Assembly (NCBI RefSeq): GCF_009208055.1
Contig: NZ_WFKI01000011.1
Coordinates: 9,765 to 73,764, forward strand
Source: Poseidonibacter ostreae
Lineage (GTDB): Bacteria > Campylobacterota > Campylobacteria > Campylobacterales > Arcobacteraceae
Reading direction: 5' to 3'
Length of the DNA stretch: 64,000 nucleotides
Below the pieces are notes generated by a model. It worked only from the letters and a program-made list of their open reading frames with translations, ran no database searches and was not told the origin of the DNA. Both the position numbers and the translations under genes were made by a program. Shown here in pieces: positions 1-7,952 of this stretch. Numbering within the stretch: the stretch's first letter is position 1; each line of letters begins with the position of its first letter.

Positions 1-267
1 GGTTCACCACTAATACCTTATTCTCAACGTGTAGAAACTGCATTAGCAAAAATAAAAACTTCTCAGACTTGGAATAACAATCAACTTAAATGGTTAGATT
101 TACTAGCAAAACAGATAAAAAAGAATATAATTATTGATGAAGAAGCTCTTCAAAATACACCTTTTAAAGAAAAAGGTGGTCGTAAACAATTAGAACGATT
201 TTTTGATAATAAACTAGATGAAATACTAGATAACTTTGATACATATATTTGGGAACAATCAGCATAA
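1..267 (+). CDS. hsdR: Type I restriction enzyme R subunit, C-terminal end (partial)
   Basis: The reading frame is open from base 1 to a TAA at 265-267 and gives the last 88 residues of a longer protein. The tail contains PYSQRVETALAKI and LDLLAKQIKKNIIIDEEAL, which resemble the helical C-terminal domain of EcoKI-like R subunits, the part that contacts the methylase core. The motor and nuclease domains lie outside the window. hsdM starts 17 bases downstream, which supports the call. It would be the ATP-dependent translocating and cleaving subunit of the complex made with the next two genes. Confidence 0.8.
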   Translation, partial: GSPLIPYSQRVETALAKIKTSQTWNNNQLKWLDLLAKQIKKNIIIDEEALQNTPFKEKGGRKQLERFFDNKLDEILDNFDTYIWEQSA

Positions 268-284
268 ACAATAAGGAATAATTT

Positions 285-1706
285 TTGAATACAAATGATA
301 TAGTAAGTAAACTATGGGGATTATGTAACATCCTAAAAGATGATGGAATTACTTACCATCAGTACGTAACTGAACTAACACTTTTAATCTTTTTAAAAAT
401 GGCAAAAGAGACAGGAGTAGATACTCGTTTACCTGATGGGTATCGTTGGGATGATCTTTCTTCTTTAGATGGTATAGAACAACACCACTTCTACCGTAAA
501 ATGCTCGTAGAACTAGAATCTGCAGATGATAAACTTGTATCTGCAATCTACCAAGGAGCACATACAAATATTAGAGAACCTAAATATCTAGCACAACTTA
601 TAGATGATATCAATAAACTTGAATGGTATGCTTTAGATAGAGATGACCTTGGTGACATGTATGAAGGATTATTAGAAAAAAATGCAAATGAAACTAAGTC
701 TGGTGCAGGTCAATACTTCACACCAAGAGTTCTTATTAATTCTATAGTGAAACTGATGAAACCTCAAGTAGGTGAAGTTATCCAAGATCCAGCAGCAGGA
801 ACAGCAGGTTTTTTACTCTCTGCAGATAGTTATATTCGTAAAGCTACATCTGACTATTTTGATTTAGAGGAAGCGCAAATCAGTTTTCAAAAAAATAAAG
901 CTTATATAGGTATGGAGCTAGTTCCAGATACTCATAGACTTGCTCTTATGAATACTATGCTTCATGATTTAGAGGGTGATGAAAATGGTGTTATTCGTCT
1001 TGGAAATACACTAGCATCAGAAGGTCAAAAACTTCCTAAGGTGGACTTAATGTTATCAAATCCTCCTTTTGGAACGAAAAAAGGTGGTGGACTGCCAAGT
1101 CGTGATGACTTTACTTACCCAACTTCAAATAAACAGTTAGCATTTTTACAACATATTTACAGAGGTTTAAAAGCAGGTGGAAGAGCAGCAGTTGTACTTC
1201 CTGACAATGTTCTTTTCGAAGGAAATATTGGTAAACAGATACGTCAAGACCTTATGAATAAATGTAATTTACACACTATTCTTAGACTTCCTATAGGCAT
1301 CTTTTATGCTCAAGGTGTAAAAACAAATGTTCTCTTTTTTGAAAGAGGTAAATTAGATACCAACAACACTAAAGAGACTTGGGTTTATGACCTTCGAGCC
1401 AATATGCCAAAATTTGGAAAACGTACGCCACTTACAGATAAGCACTTTACAGAGTTTGAGAAAGCATACGAATCTAAAAAAAGAATAGATGAGGGAGTAA
1501 CTGGCCGTTTCAGATGTTTTTCAAGAAAATATATATCAGAACATGACGACTCATTAGATATTTCATGGATGAAAGATGATAGTTTAGAAAATTCAATAGA
1601 TTTACCTACTCCTGATATTTTGGCTACTGAAGCGAAGGAAGAGCTTTCTGCAGCTATTAGTGAGCTCGAAGAGTTGATGACACAACTTGGAATAGAGGTA
1701 GAGTAG
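285..1706 (+). CDS. hsdM: Type I restriction-modification DNA methyltransferase M subunit
   Basis: Adenine-N6 methyltransferase subunit of a type I system, acting with HsdS (specificity) and HsdR (cleavage). The 473 residues show an N-terminal helical domain, then the AdoMet-binding motif DPAAGTAGF near residues 167-175 and the catalytic NPPF motif near residue 259, typical for HsdM. GQYFTPR just before motif I is also a family hallmark. The start is a TTG at 285, chosen because AAGGAA sits about 7 bases upstream and homologues begin at this point. The stop codon shares one base with the hsdS start, so the two are translationally coupled. Confidence 0.95.
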   Translation: MNTNDIVSKLWGLCNILKDDGITYHQYVTELTLLIFLKMAKETGVDTRLPDGYRWDDLSSLDGIEQHHFYRKMLVELESADDKLVSAIYQGAHTNIREPKYLAQLIDDINKLEWYALDRDDLGDMYEGLLEKNANETKSGAGQYFTPRVLINSIVKLMKPQVGEVIQDPAAGTAGFLLSADSYIRKATSDYFDLEEAQISFQKNKAYIGMELVPDTHRLALMNTMLHDLEGDENGVIRLGNTLASEGQKLPKVDLMLSNPPFGTKKGGGLPSRDDFTYPTSNKQLAFLQHIYRGLKAGGRAAVVLPDNVLFEGNIGKQIRQDLMNKCNLHTILRLPIGIFYAQGVKTNVLFFERGKLDTNNTKETWVYDLRANMPKFGKRTPLTDKHFTEFEKAYESKKRIDEGVTGRFRCFSRKYISEHDDSLDISWMKDDSLENSIDLPTPDILATEAKEELSAAISELEELMTQLGIEVE

Positions 1707-3322
1707 TGAGTTTGCAAAAAGGATGGATTGAAACAAGTTTAAAAAATCTTATCTCTGCAAAAGGTCTTCTGTCAGATGGTGATTGGATAGAGAAAAAAGA
1801 TCAAGATCAAGAAGGTAAAATACGATTAATTCAGCTTGCAGATATAGGCGATGGTTTTTTTAAAAACAAATCTGATAGATATATAAATGAAGAAACTTTT
1901 GAAAAATTAAATTGTGAAGAAATAATAACTGGTGATATTTTAATAGCACGTTTACCAGATCCATTGGGAAGAGCTTGTATTTTTCCAAAACTAGAAAATA
2001 AATGTATAACTTCTGTAGATGTATGTATCTTAAGGCCAAGTGCAGAGTATATTGATTCAAAATGGTTACACCATTTTATTAATGCACCTAAAAGTAGAGA
2101 GTATATTGAATTAAACTCAAGTGGAACAACCAGAAAAAGAATTGCAAGAAAAAAACTAGAAGTACTTGTGATACCATTACCTCCTTTCAACGAACAAAAA
2201 CGAATAGCTCAAAAAGTAGATCAACTACTTTCTAGTGTTTTAAGCATTAAAACTCGCCTTGAAAATACATCAAAAATCATTGAACGTTTCCGTCAATCTA
2301 TTCTTACTGCTGCTGTATCTGGAGAATTAACAGAGGAATGGAGAAAGGGGAATGTTGATTCTGAATGGAAGAATACAGCAATTAAGGATGTTACAATTAA
2401 AGTTGGTTCAGGTTCAACACCAAAAGGTGGTAAAAGTGCTTATAAAGAAAGTGGAATAGCACTAGTCCGTTCAATGAATATTCACTTCTCTGGAATAAAA
2501 TATAAAAACTTAGCTTTTATAGATGAGGAACAAGCAAAAAAATTGAAAAATGTTATGATAGAAAAAGATGATGTTCTTCTTAATATTACTGGTGCTTCAA
2601 TTGGTCGTGTTACATTGGCTCCTTTAGATTTAGTTGGAGCTCGTGTAAATCAACATGTAAGTATTATACGAACAATAATTGATAAATTAATGCCTGAGTA
2701 TTTAAATATATATTTATCATCGCCTTTAACTCAACAGTGGATTCAGTCTGAAAATTATGGAGGAACTAGGGAAGCACTTACAAAAACAATGATTTTAGAA
2801 TACAAAGTTTCTCATCCATCTATAAAGGAACAAAAAGAAATAGTATCCCAAGTAGAATACTTATTCTCTCTAGTTGATACCTTAGAAGATAAAATTGAAG
2901 CTGCAAACAAACGGGTAAATAAACTTACTCAAAGTATTCTAACCAAAGCTTTTAAAGGAGAACTCGTTCAACAAGACCCTAACGATGAACCTGCAGAAGA
3001 GCTACTAAAACGAATAAAATCTGAGCAAGAAAGTAGTAAGACTAAAAAAGCAAAAAACACTAAAAAGAAAACAATAATACAACAAATAAAGATTAATACA
3101 ATTGAAGATTTATCTGATTTTTTAGTAAAAGAATTTCTAGATAAATATTTTACAATAGAAAATGTAATAGAAAAAAAGAAAGATGATAAACAAAAATTAA
3201 TTAAGTTGATATTTCAATTAATAAGTACTAAAGAATTTGTATTAAAAAATAAAGTTTATTCAATAGTAAGTAGTTTTAAAAAAGATCAACAAATAATACA
3301 GATTAAGGAGAAAGCAAATTGA
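1706..3322 (+). CDS. hsdS: Type I restriction-modification specificity subunit S, with long C-terminal tail
   Basis: DNA-recognition subunit of the type I complex. It contains two target recognition domains (about residues 1-165 and 215-380), each followed by a conserved helical spacer, the first with NEQKRIAQKVDQLL and the second with KEQKEIVSQVEYLF, plus ILTAAVSGEL/ILTKAFKGEL half-repeats. The usual HsdS end is reached near DPNDEPAEELLKRI (about residue 430). About 100 further lysine-rich residues follow, predicted helical by eye, which are unusual. It starts with GTG at 1706, overlapping the hsdM stop by one base. Its TGA overlaps the TTG start of the following ATPase by three bases, so this and the next genes form one operon. 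Confidence 0.93.
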   Translation: MSLQKGWIETSLKNLISAKGLLSDGDWIEKKDQDQEGKIRLIQLADIGDGFFKNKSDRYINEETFEKLNCEEIITGDILIARLPDPLGRACIFPKLENKCITSVDVCILRPSAEYIDSKWLHHFINAPKSREYIELNSSGTTRKRIARKKLEVLVIPLPPFNEQKRIAQKVDQLLSSVLSIKTRLENTSKIIERFRQSILTAAVSGELTEEWRKGNVDSEWKNTAIKDVTIKVGSGSTPKGGKSAYKESGIALVRSMNIHFSGIKYKNLAFIDEEQAKKLKNVMIEKDDVLLNITGASIGRVTLAPLDLVGARVNQHVSIIRTIIDKLMPEYLNIYLSSPLTQQWIQSENYGGTREALTKTMILEYKVSHPSIKEQKEIVSQVEYLFSLVDTLEDKIEAANKRVNKLTQSILTKAFKGELVQQDPNDEPAEELLKRIKSEQESSKTKKAKNTKKKTIIQQIKINTIEDLSDFLVKEFLDKYFTIENVIEKKKDDKQKLIKLIFQLISTKEFVLKNKVYSIVSSFKKDQQIIQIKEKAN

Positions 3323-4821
3323 AGTTATTATCCCTAAAAATAAATCAACAATATAAGTCTTTAAATGATTTTGATTACACATTTAGAGTTCCAAACTCTG
3401 AATATAATGAATTTGAACCAATTTGTCTAGTTGGTTTGAATGGTTCAGGTAAATCAAATATAATAGAAGCATTATCCGAAATTTTTGCTTACTTAGATTT
3501 ATATACATTAGAATATGAAAAAGTTCCTCAGTGGGCAAGAAAAAGTCCACTTTCATTTGAAATAGAATATTTACTAACATTTATTAGTGGTAAGATACAT
3601 GTTAAAATAAGTTGCTTAAAAGGGAAATATCCTAAATTCTCGACTATTGATGAGTTTGATGAAGTATCAGAAGTCGACATTTCTAAGGACTTATTACCTA
3701 CATTGATAATTGGTTATTCCTCTGGTCATAATGAAAGTATCAGTTACCCATATTTAAAAAATCAAGGTTTTTATGCGGAAGAAGTTCTTCAATCAGCTAA
3801 AGCTAAAAAAGAGGAACCTGTAGCTCACACACGTACGCTATTTATGGATTATGAAGTAAATTCATTAATTTTTATTACAAATTATCTATTTTCAAAAGAT
3901 ACAAGTGCATTTAAGCAATTAATTAGAGTTGATCAACCTTTTAGTTTTCAAATTAACATTAATTTAGACAAAGTAATAATAACATCAGAATTATACGAAA
4001 TAATTCATAAGCTTACGAATATTGCTAATTATAAAGAAGGTGACTTAATATTAAACTGGCAACTCCATTTTCTACTAAATCATACAACCCAAAAGGCTGT
4101 ACAGGATTGTTTTGAATCAGAATCTGATTTTTTTACATCTTTATATAAGCTAACTTTACTTAACGCAATAAGGCTTACTAAACCCGAGAGACAGTTTTAT
4201 ATTAAAGAATTGAAAGAAGGATCTTTATTAAGAGAAAAACCTCCTGTTGTATCCAAAGAAAATAAAGTTTTTAATATAGATGAATTAATAGTGAAATTGT
4301 CTTCTCCTGCTATAGATATTGGATATTCTGGATTAAGTGATGGGGAGCATCAGTTTATACATATAATTGGAACAATAATGCTGTTTAACCAGACTAATTG
4401 TCTTTTTCTACTAGACGAACCTGAAAGTCATTTTAACCCTCAGTGGCGTTCTCAATTTATAAATATAATAAGTAAGACTATTACTCATAATAATTCTGAA
4501 TTTATTTTATCTACACATTCTCCATATGTTGTTTCTGCAGCAAAAAAGGAAAATGTATTAAAATTTACTAGAGAAGAGGAAGTTATTACTTATAAAGAGC
4601 CCACAAGGGAAACTTTTGGTGCTGCATTTGAAGAGATACTACTTGAATTATTTGATGTGAACACTCATATCTCAACTTATTCAGAGAAGTATATAGAAAA
4701 ATTAATAAATGAACAAGATTTGTCAAAAATGGAAAAATCAATATCCAATATTGCTAATTCTTCTGTAAAACAATACTTATATCAAGAAATTCTCAGATTA
4801 AGAAAAAGTGGTAATAAATAA
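3319..4821 (+). CDS. AAA/ABC-type ATPase, PtuA-like, in the type I operon
   Basis: ATP-binding protein of the SMC/ABC-like AAA class used by Septu (PtuA) and by Rlo-type genes found in type I loci. The 500 residues show Walker A GLNGSGKSN at about 39-47, a signature-like LSDGEHQF near 347-354, Walker B LFLLDEPESHF near 360, and an STHSPYVV switch motif near 397. The start is TTG at 3319, inside the hsdS stop codon overlap. The next gene is an HNH nuclease that begins immediately after the stop. I infer an ATPase that senses invasion and controls the HNH partner. Whether it also contacts the Hsd complex cannot be seen from sequence. RloA-like ATPase is the alternative name. Confidence 0.8.
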   Translation: MKLLSLKINQQYKSLNDFDYTFRVPNSEYNEFEPICLVGLNGSGKSNIIEALSEIFAYLDLYTLEYEKVPQWARKSPLSFEIEYLLTFISGKIHVKISCLKGKYPKFSTIDEFDEVSEVDISKDLLPTLIIGYSSGHNESISYPYLKNQGFYAEEVLQSAKAKKEEPVAHTRTLFMDYEVNSLIFITNYLFSKDTSAFKQLIRVDQPFSFQININLDKVIITSELYEIIHKLTNIANYKEGDLILNWQLHFLLNHTTQKAVQDCFESESDFFTSLYKLTLLNAIRLTKPERQFYIKELKEGSLLREKPPVVSKENKVFNIDELIVKLSSPAIDIGYSGLSDGEHQFIHIIGTIMLFNQTNCLFLLDEPESHFNPQWRSQFINIISKTITHNNSEFILSTHSPYVVSAAKKENVLKFTREEEVITYKEPTRETFGAAFEEILLELFDVNTHISTYSEKYIEKLINEQDLSKMEKSISNIANSSVKQYLYQEILRLRKSGNK

Positions 4822-4822
4822 T

Positions 4823-5878
4823 ATGTTTTATACTATTGAAAAAGTTGATGATCATCCTTGTATAGGTATGCAGAGTATTTTAAATATCTTTTTCCAAAAT
4901 ATATTATCTACTGGTAATTGGTCAATATCCAAACAACATCATTTACTTCAAGCAGCTAATGGTAATACTACTTTGATTAAAGATCTTAGAAAATTAAATA
5001 GAAAGATAAATTCTAAAAATAACATTGTTAAACAAACAATTAATCACCAGTTTATTAATAATAATAAAATTGAAGAGCTTTGTTTTGGTACTATACCGTT
5101 AGAAGATAATATAAAGTGGGATATAGATTTTGGAAAAGAAATAAAAAGCTTTTTTGACACTTCATATCCAAGTAAACTAGATCTTTCAATTTTTAAAAGA
5201 ACAGGTTGTCGAATAAAACCAACAAAACGTTTTTACCAAGACTTTATATTAAAAAATGGTCATGTCTGCCCTTTTTGTTCAATTCTTACTCATAAGAATC
5301 CTTTTGGAAAGAAAAGAGGTGATTTTGATCATTATTTAGATAAAACGCACTATCCTTTTTCATCACTAAATCTTGATAATCTGATTCCTATGTGTACTGA
5401 ATGTAACCAAGACTATAAACATACAGATAATTTATTAAAAACATCTTCTGGAATAAAAAGAAAGTTTATTTATCCGTATAGTATTACGAATCCATTTATA
5501 TTAGTGATTAGGAATATGGATCAAGATAATATGAACTGGAAGTTTAATATTTGTATTTTTTCAAATTTAGATTATAATTTACTACATGATTTTGATGACG
5601 TATTTAATATTGGTGATCGTATTAAAAGGGAATTATCTAAACGTTATGATAAATGGATTAAGGAGGAAGTTAAACGTTATATTATTACTCAAGGACCATT
5701 AAGCATAAATGGATTTAAGAAATATTTATTAGATGTTGCAAAAAATGTAATTGATATAAATGATAGAACAATTGAAGCTACATTACTTCAATATGCATTA
5801 TTTATATATTTAGGAACTACGATAAATGAAGAAGTCAATGATATATTCTTGGGTAGTTTCCTATTTAATTATATTTAA
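4823..5878 (+). CDS. HNH endonuclease, PtuB-like
   Basis: Predicted HNH nuclease partner of the preceding ATPase. The HNH core lies near residues 146-195: CPFC, then DFDHYLDK, then NLIPMC and CTECN. The layout of CxxC, DH, YP, NL and CxxCN matches PtuB-type HNH proteins. At about 350 residues it is longer than the typical PtuB of about 200, with extra N-terminal (about 140) and C-terminal (about 150) segments that I do not recognise. ATG at 4823, one base after the ATPase stop, is preferred. A GTG at 4808 overlapping the ATPase gene is the alternative. A hairpin terminator follows at 5949. Confidence 0.78.
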   Translation: MFYTIEKVDDHPCIGMQSILNIFFQNILSTGNWSISKQHHLLQAANGNTTLIKDLRKLNRKINSKNNIVKQTINHQFINNNKIEELCFGTIPLEDNIKWDIDFGKEIKSFFDTSYPSKLDLSIFKRTGCRIKPTKRFYQDFILKNGHVCPFCSILTHKNPFGKKRGDFDHYLDKTHYPFSSLNLDNLIPMCTECNQDYKHTDNLLKTSSGIKRKFIYPYSITNPFILVIRNMDQDNMNWKFNICIFSNLDYNLLHDFDDVFNIGDRIKRELSKRYDKWIKEEVKRYIITQGPLSINGFKKYLLDVAKNVIDINDRTIEATLLQYALFIYLGTTINEEVNDIFLGSFLFNYI

Positions 5879-5948
5879 ATATAAAGACAAAATAATATAA
5901 GTAGTTATAACTGTGATATGAAATCATAAGATTAGTTTTACAAAATTA

Positions 5949-5976
5949 AAAAGGAGAATTAAAAATTTCTCCTTTT
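5949..5976. terminator. Hairpin terminator between HNH gene and integrase
   Basis: A perfect 10-base inverted repeat, AAAAGGAGAA paired with TTCTCCTTTT, with an 8-base A+T loop. Flanking A and T runs let it work in both directions, ending the rightward hsd-ATPase-HNH operon and possibly the leftward integrase transcript. Confidence 0.6.
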
Positions 5977-6046
5977 CAAAGATATGAAGTTAGATATAAA
6001 ACATTATTAATATATTTAAATCCAAGAGCTCAATTTATTTACATTA

Positions 6047-7276
6047 TTATTTAGTAGTTTTAATTTTATCTAAGTAATTACTATACCAATTAATTAAACC
6101 TTTCATAGACTTTTTGTAAGATGCACGATTATAAGCTTCTTTCACTTTATTAGATTCCTTATGTGAAAGTAGTGCTTCAATAACTTCTCCACTGAATCCA
6201 TGCTCTTCCATATTTTCATATGCAATAGTAGAAAACATAGCTCTAAAACTATGAGGTACAAATTCTTCTTTTGTATATCCCATTCTTCTTAATGCTCCAA
6301 TAAGAGTATTATCACTCATTGGTTTATCTTTTGCTCTAAAGCTTGGAAATACATATGTACCATTTCCCGTAAATTGTTTTACTTCTTCTAGTATTTCTAT
6401 TACTTGATTTGGAAGTGGAAGTATAAATTCTATTTTTGTTTTCATTTTTGAAGCTGGTATTATCCATACTTTATTTACTAAGTCTATTTCAGACCATTCA
6501 CAATATCTAATGTTATAACTTCTTACAAATACGTAAGGAAGCATTTTTAAAGCCATCTTAGTTGTGTAATCTCCTGAGTATTCATCAATAGCTAAGAGTA
6601 AGCCTTTTATATCTTTATCTTTGGCAAAAGTAGGGTAGTGTTTCTTTTCTCTTTTTCCTAAGATATTTTTTTGTTCTATGTCTGCAACTATATTATGAGG
6701 TACATATTCTAAAGTAACTGCATACTTATATATTTTATTTATTATCATTAGAACTCTACTTGCAGTATCTTGTAAATTTCTTTCTTTTAGTATTTTAAGT
6801 ATTTCAATTAAATCTAATCTTGTTACATCTTCGATTGGTTTATCTTTCATATATTTATATACGTAGTTTTCTAATGCACGACCTAGTTTTATATGATAGT
6901 TTTCAGATACTTCTGTTTGATAGTTTTCATGCCATTCTTGAGAAACTTTATAAAAAGTATTTTCTTTTTTCTTTTCAACTTTTAGTACTTCTTCTTTTTT
7001 TTGTTTCTTTTGTTCATTTGGATCTATATCATTTGCTATTAAAGATTTATACTCTTCTCTTTTTGCTCTTGCATCTTTTAGAGATAAACTTGGATATGTT
7101 CCTAATGCTATAATTTTTTCTTTATTATTAAACCTATATTTGAATCGCCATCTTTTACCACCAGTTTTTGCTACTAATAAAAACAATCCTCCACCATCAA
7201 AAAGTTTATAATCTTTTTCTTTTGCTTTAGTTGTCTTAATTTGTGTTGCAGTTAGTGGTAGGGTACTTCTTGCCAT
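6047..7276 (-). CDS. Tyrosine integrase, P4/DUF4102 type (island A)
   Basis: Site-specific recombinase of the P4-like family that inserts islands at tRNA/tmRNA 3' ends. The 409 residues have the DUF4102 arm-binding N-terminus (DGGGLFLLV, ALGTYPSLSLKDARAKR), a core-binding middle, and a C-terminal catalytic domain with Arg in VRSYNIRYCEWSEID, the box HSFRAMF, LSHKESNKVKEAYNRASY (His and nucleophile Tyr). It reads away from an ssrA-3'-end copy at 7459-7477, about 180 bases from its start. This is the same geometry as the second integrase at 27.6 kb. Length and motifs are complete, so it is probably functional. Confidence 0.93.
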   Translation of the reverse strand: MARSTLPLTATQIKTTKAKEKDYKLFDGGGLFLLVAKTGGKRWRFKYRFNNKEKIIALGTYPSLSLKDARAKREEYKSLIANDIDPNEQKKQKKEEVLKVEKKKENTFYKVSQEWHENYQTEVSENYHIKLGRALENYVYKYMKDKPIEDVTRLDLIEILKILKERNLQDTASRVLMIINKIYKYAVTLEYVPHNIVADIEQKNILGKREKKHYPTFAKDKDIKGLLLAIDEYSGDYTTKMALKMLPYVFVRSYNIRYCEWSEIDLVNKVWIIPASKMKTKIEFILPLPNQVIEILEEVKQFTGNGTYVFPSFRAKDKPMSDNTLIGALRRMGYTKEEFVPHSFRAMFSTIAYENMEEHGFSGEVIEALLSHKESNKVKEAYNRASYKKSMKGLINWYSNYLDKIKTTK

Positions 7277-7287
7277 TTGATGATTCC

Positions 7288-7353
7288 TTTTAGGGGTACT
7301 TTTTTATTTGCTTAGGGGTATTTTATCATTGTATCCCTAAATATGCCCCTAAA
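7288..7353. repeat. Repeated TTAGGGG boxes, likely integrase arm sites
   Basis: Two direct copies of TAGGGGTA (7291-7298 and 7313-7320) and an inverted GCCCCTAAA (about 7345-7353), with a degenerate TATCCCTAAATA between them. They lie between the integrase start and the attachment repeat, where arm-type binding sites or autoregulatory operators of P4-type integrases are expected. The function is inferred. Confidence 0.5.
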
Positions 7354-7458
7354 GGTTTTAGATTTGATGGTATTTAGTTAGACTGTGTTGGTTGATAAAG
7401 TCGCTAAATAGCCTATATATTAGTGTCAGGATAGACTTTATAAGATTTGTTTAGATTG

Positions 7459-7477
7459 TATATTGGTGGAGATGTCC
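7459..7477 (+). repeat. Attachment-site direct repeat (copy of ssrA 3' end)
   Basis: Nineteen bases, TATATTGGTGGAGATGTCC, identical to 29222-29240 at the 3' end of tmRNA. The copy contains the complement of the tmRNA terminal CCA and acceptor strand but nothing of the rest of the gene. It marks the junction between two tandem islands (distal end of island B, integrase end of island A). Confidence 0.85.
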
Positions 7478-7952
7478 TCTATCGTATATATCTATATAAA
7501 CACCATATAATAATGGTTGTTTTAATTTATTAATTATAAAGTAACATAAAAAGTAACATAAAAGATACAAAACACTATGAAAAAATAGAGATTGAACCCA
7601 AGTCTAAAAAAGTCACATAATCTTTATTAGTTTTACAGTTTTTCAAGTTTTACAGTTTATTAATACCTATTTTAAAGTGGTATAAAATGAATTAGCTAGG
7701 GTTATAAAGTTACAAATCATTTTATGTTGGATTTAAAGTATTTTTATTAATAGAGTTTTGATAAATGGATAATTAGACTGTTTATATAATCATGTTTTTT
7801 TACCTTTCATAAGTGAATATTGAATCATATACCAAACATATTGTAAATAGTTCAAGTTAACTCTCTTTATCCTAAGAATAATTAATTTTAAATTTTAATA
7901 ACTTTTTGTATAATTTATATTCTATGCTGTAGATTTTTTATAAGGAATATAA
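7478..7952. other. Distal end of island B, non-coding
   Basis: No convincing gene. The region holds a 19-base repeat, GTAACATAAAAAGTAACAT (7541-7559), identical to 29096-29114 beside the second integrase, and therefore a probable arm-type site of that integrase. It also holds a stretch at 7590-7606 resembling the tmRNA T-arm (GATTGAACC...AGTCT), two copies of GTTTTACAGTTT near 7628-7660, and the promoter region of the Gabija genes. Confidence 0.55.
7909..7914 (+). promoter_or_regulatory. Probable -10 box of the Gabija operon
   Basis: TATAAT preceded by a T-rich stretch, 38 bases upstream of the ATG at 7953, with AAGGAA as ribosome binding site. T-rich upstream DNA in place of a clear -35 box is common in Campylobacterota sigma-70 promoters. 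Confidence 0.45.

Noticed and set aside
7585..7615. Possible tRNA because of a T-arm-like GATTGAACC
   Set aside because: No acceptor or anticodon arms can be folded around it; better explained as an echo of ssrA or chance.
7628..7660. Short direct repeats GTTTTACAGTTT as a possible CRISPR remnant
   Set aside because: Only two 12-base copies with a very short spacer and no cas genes in the window.
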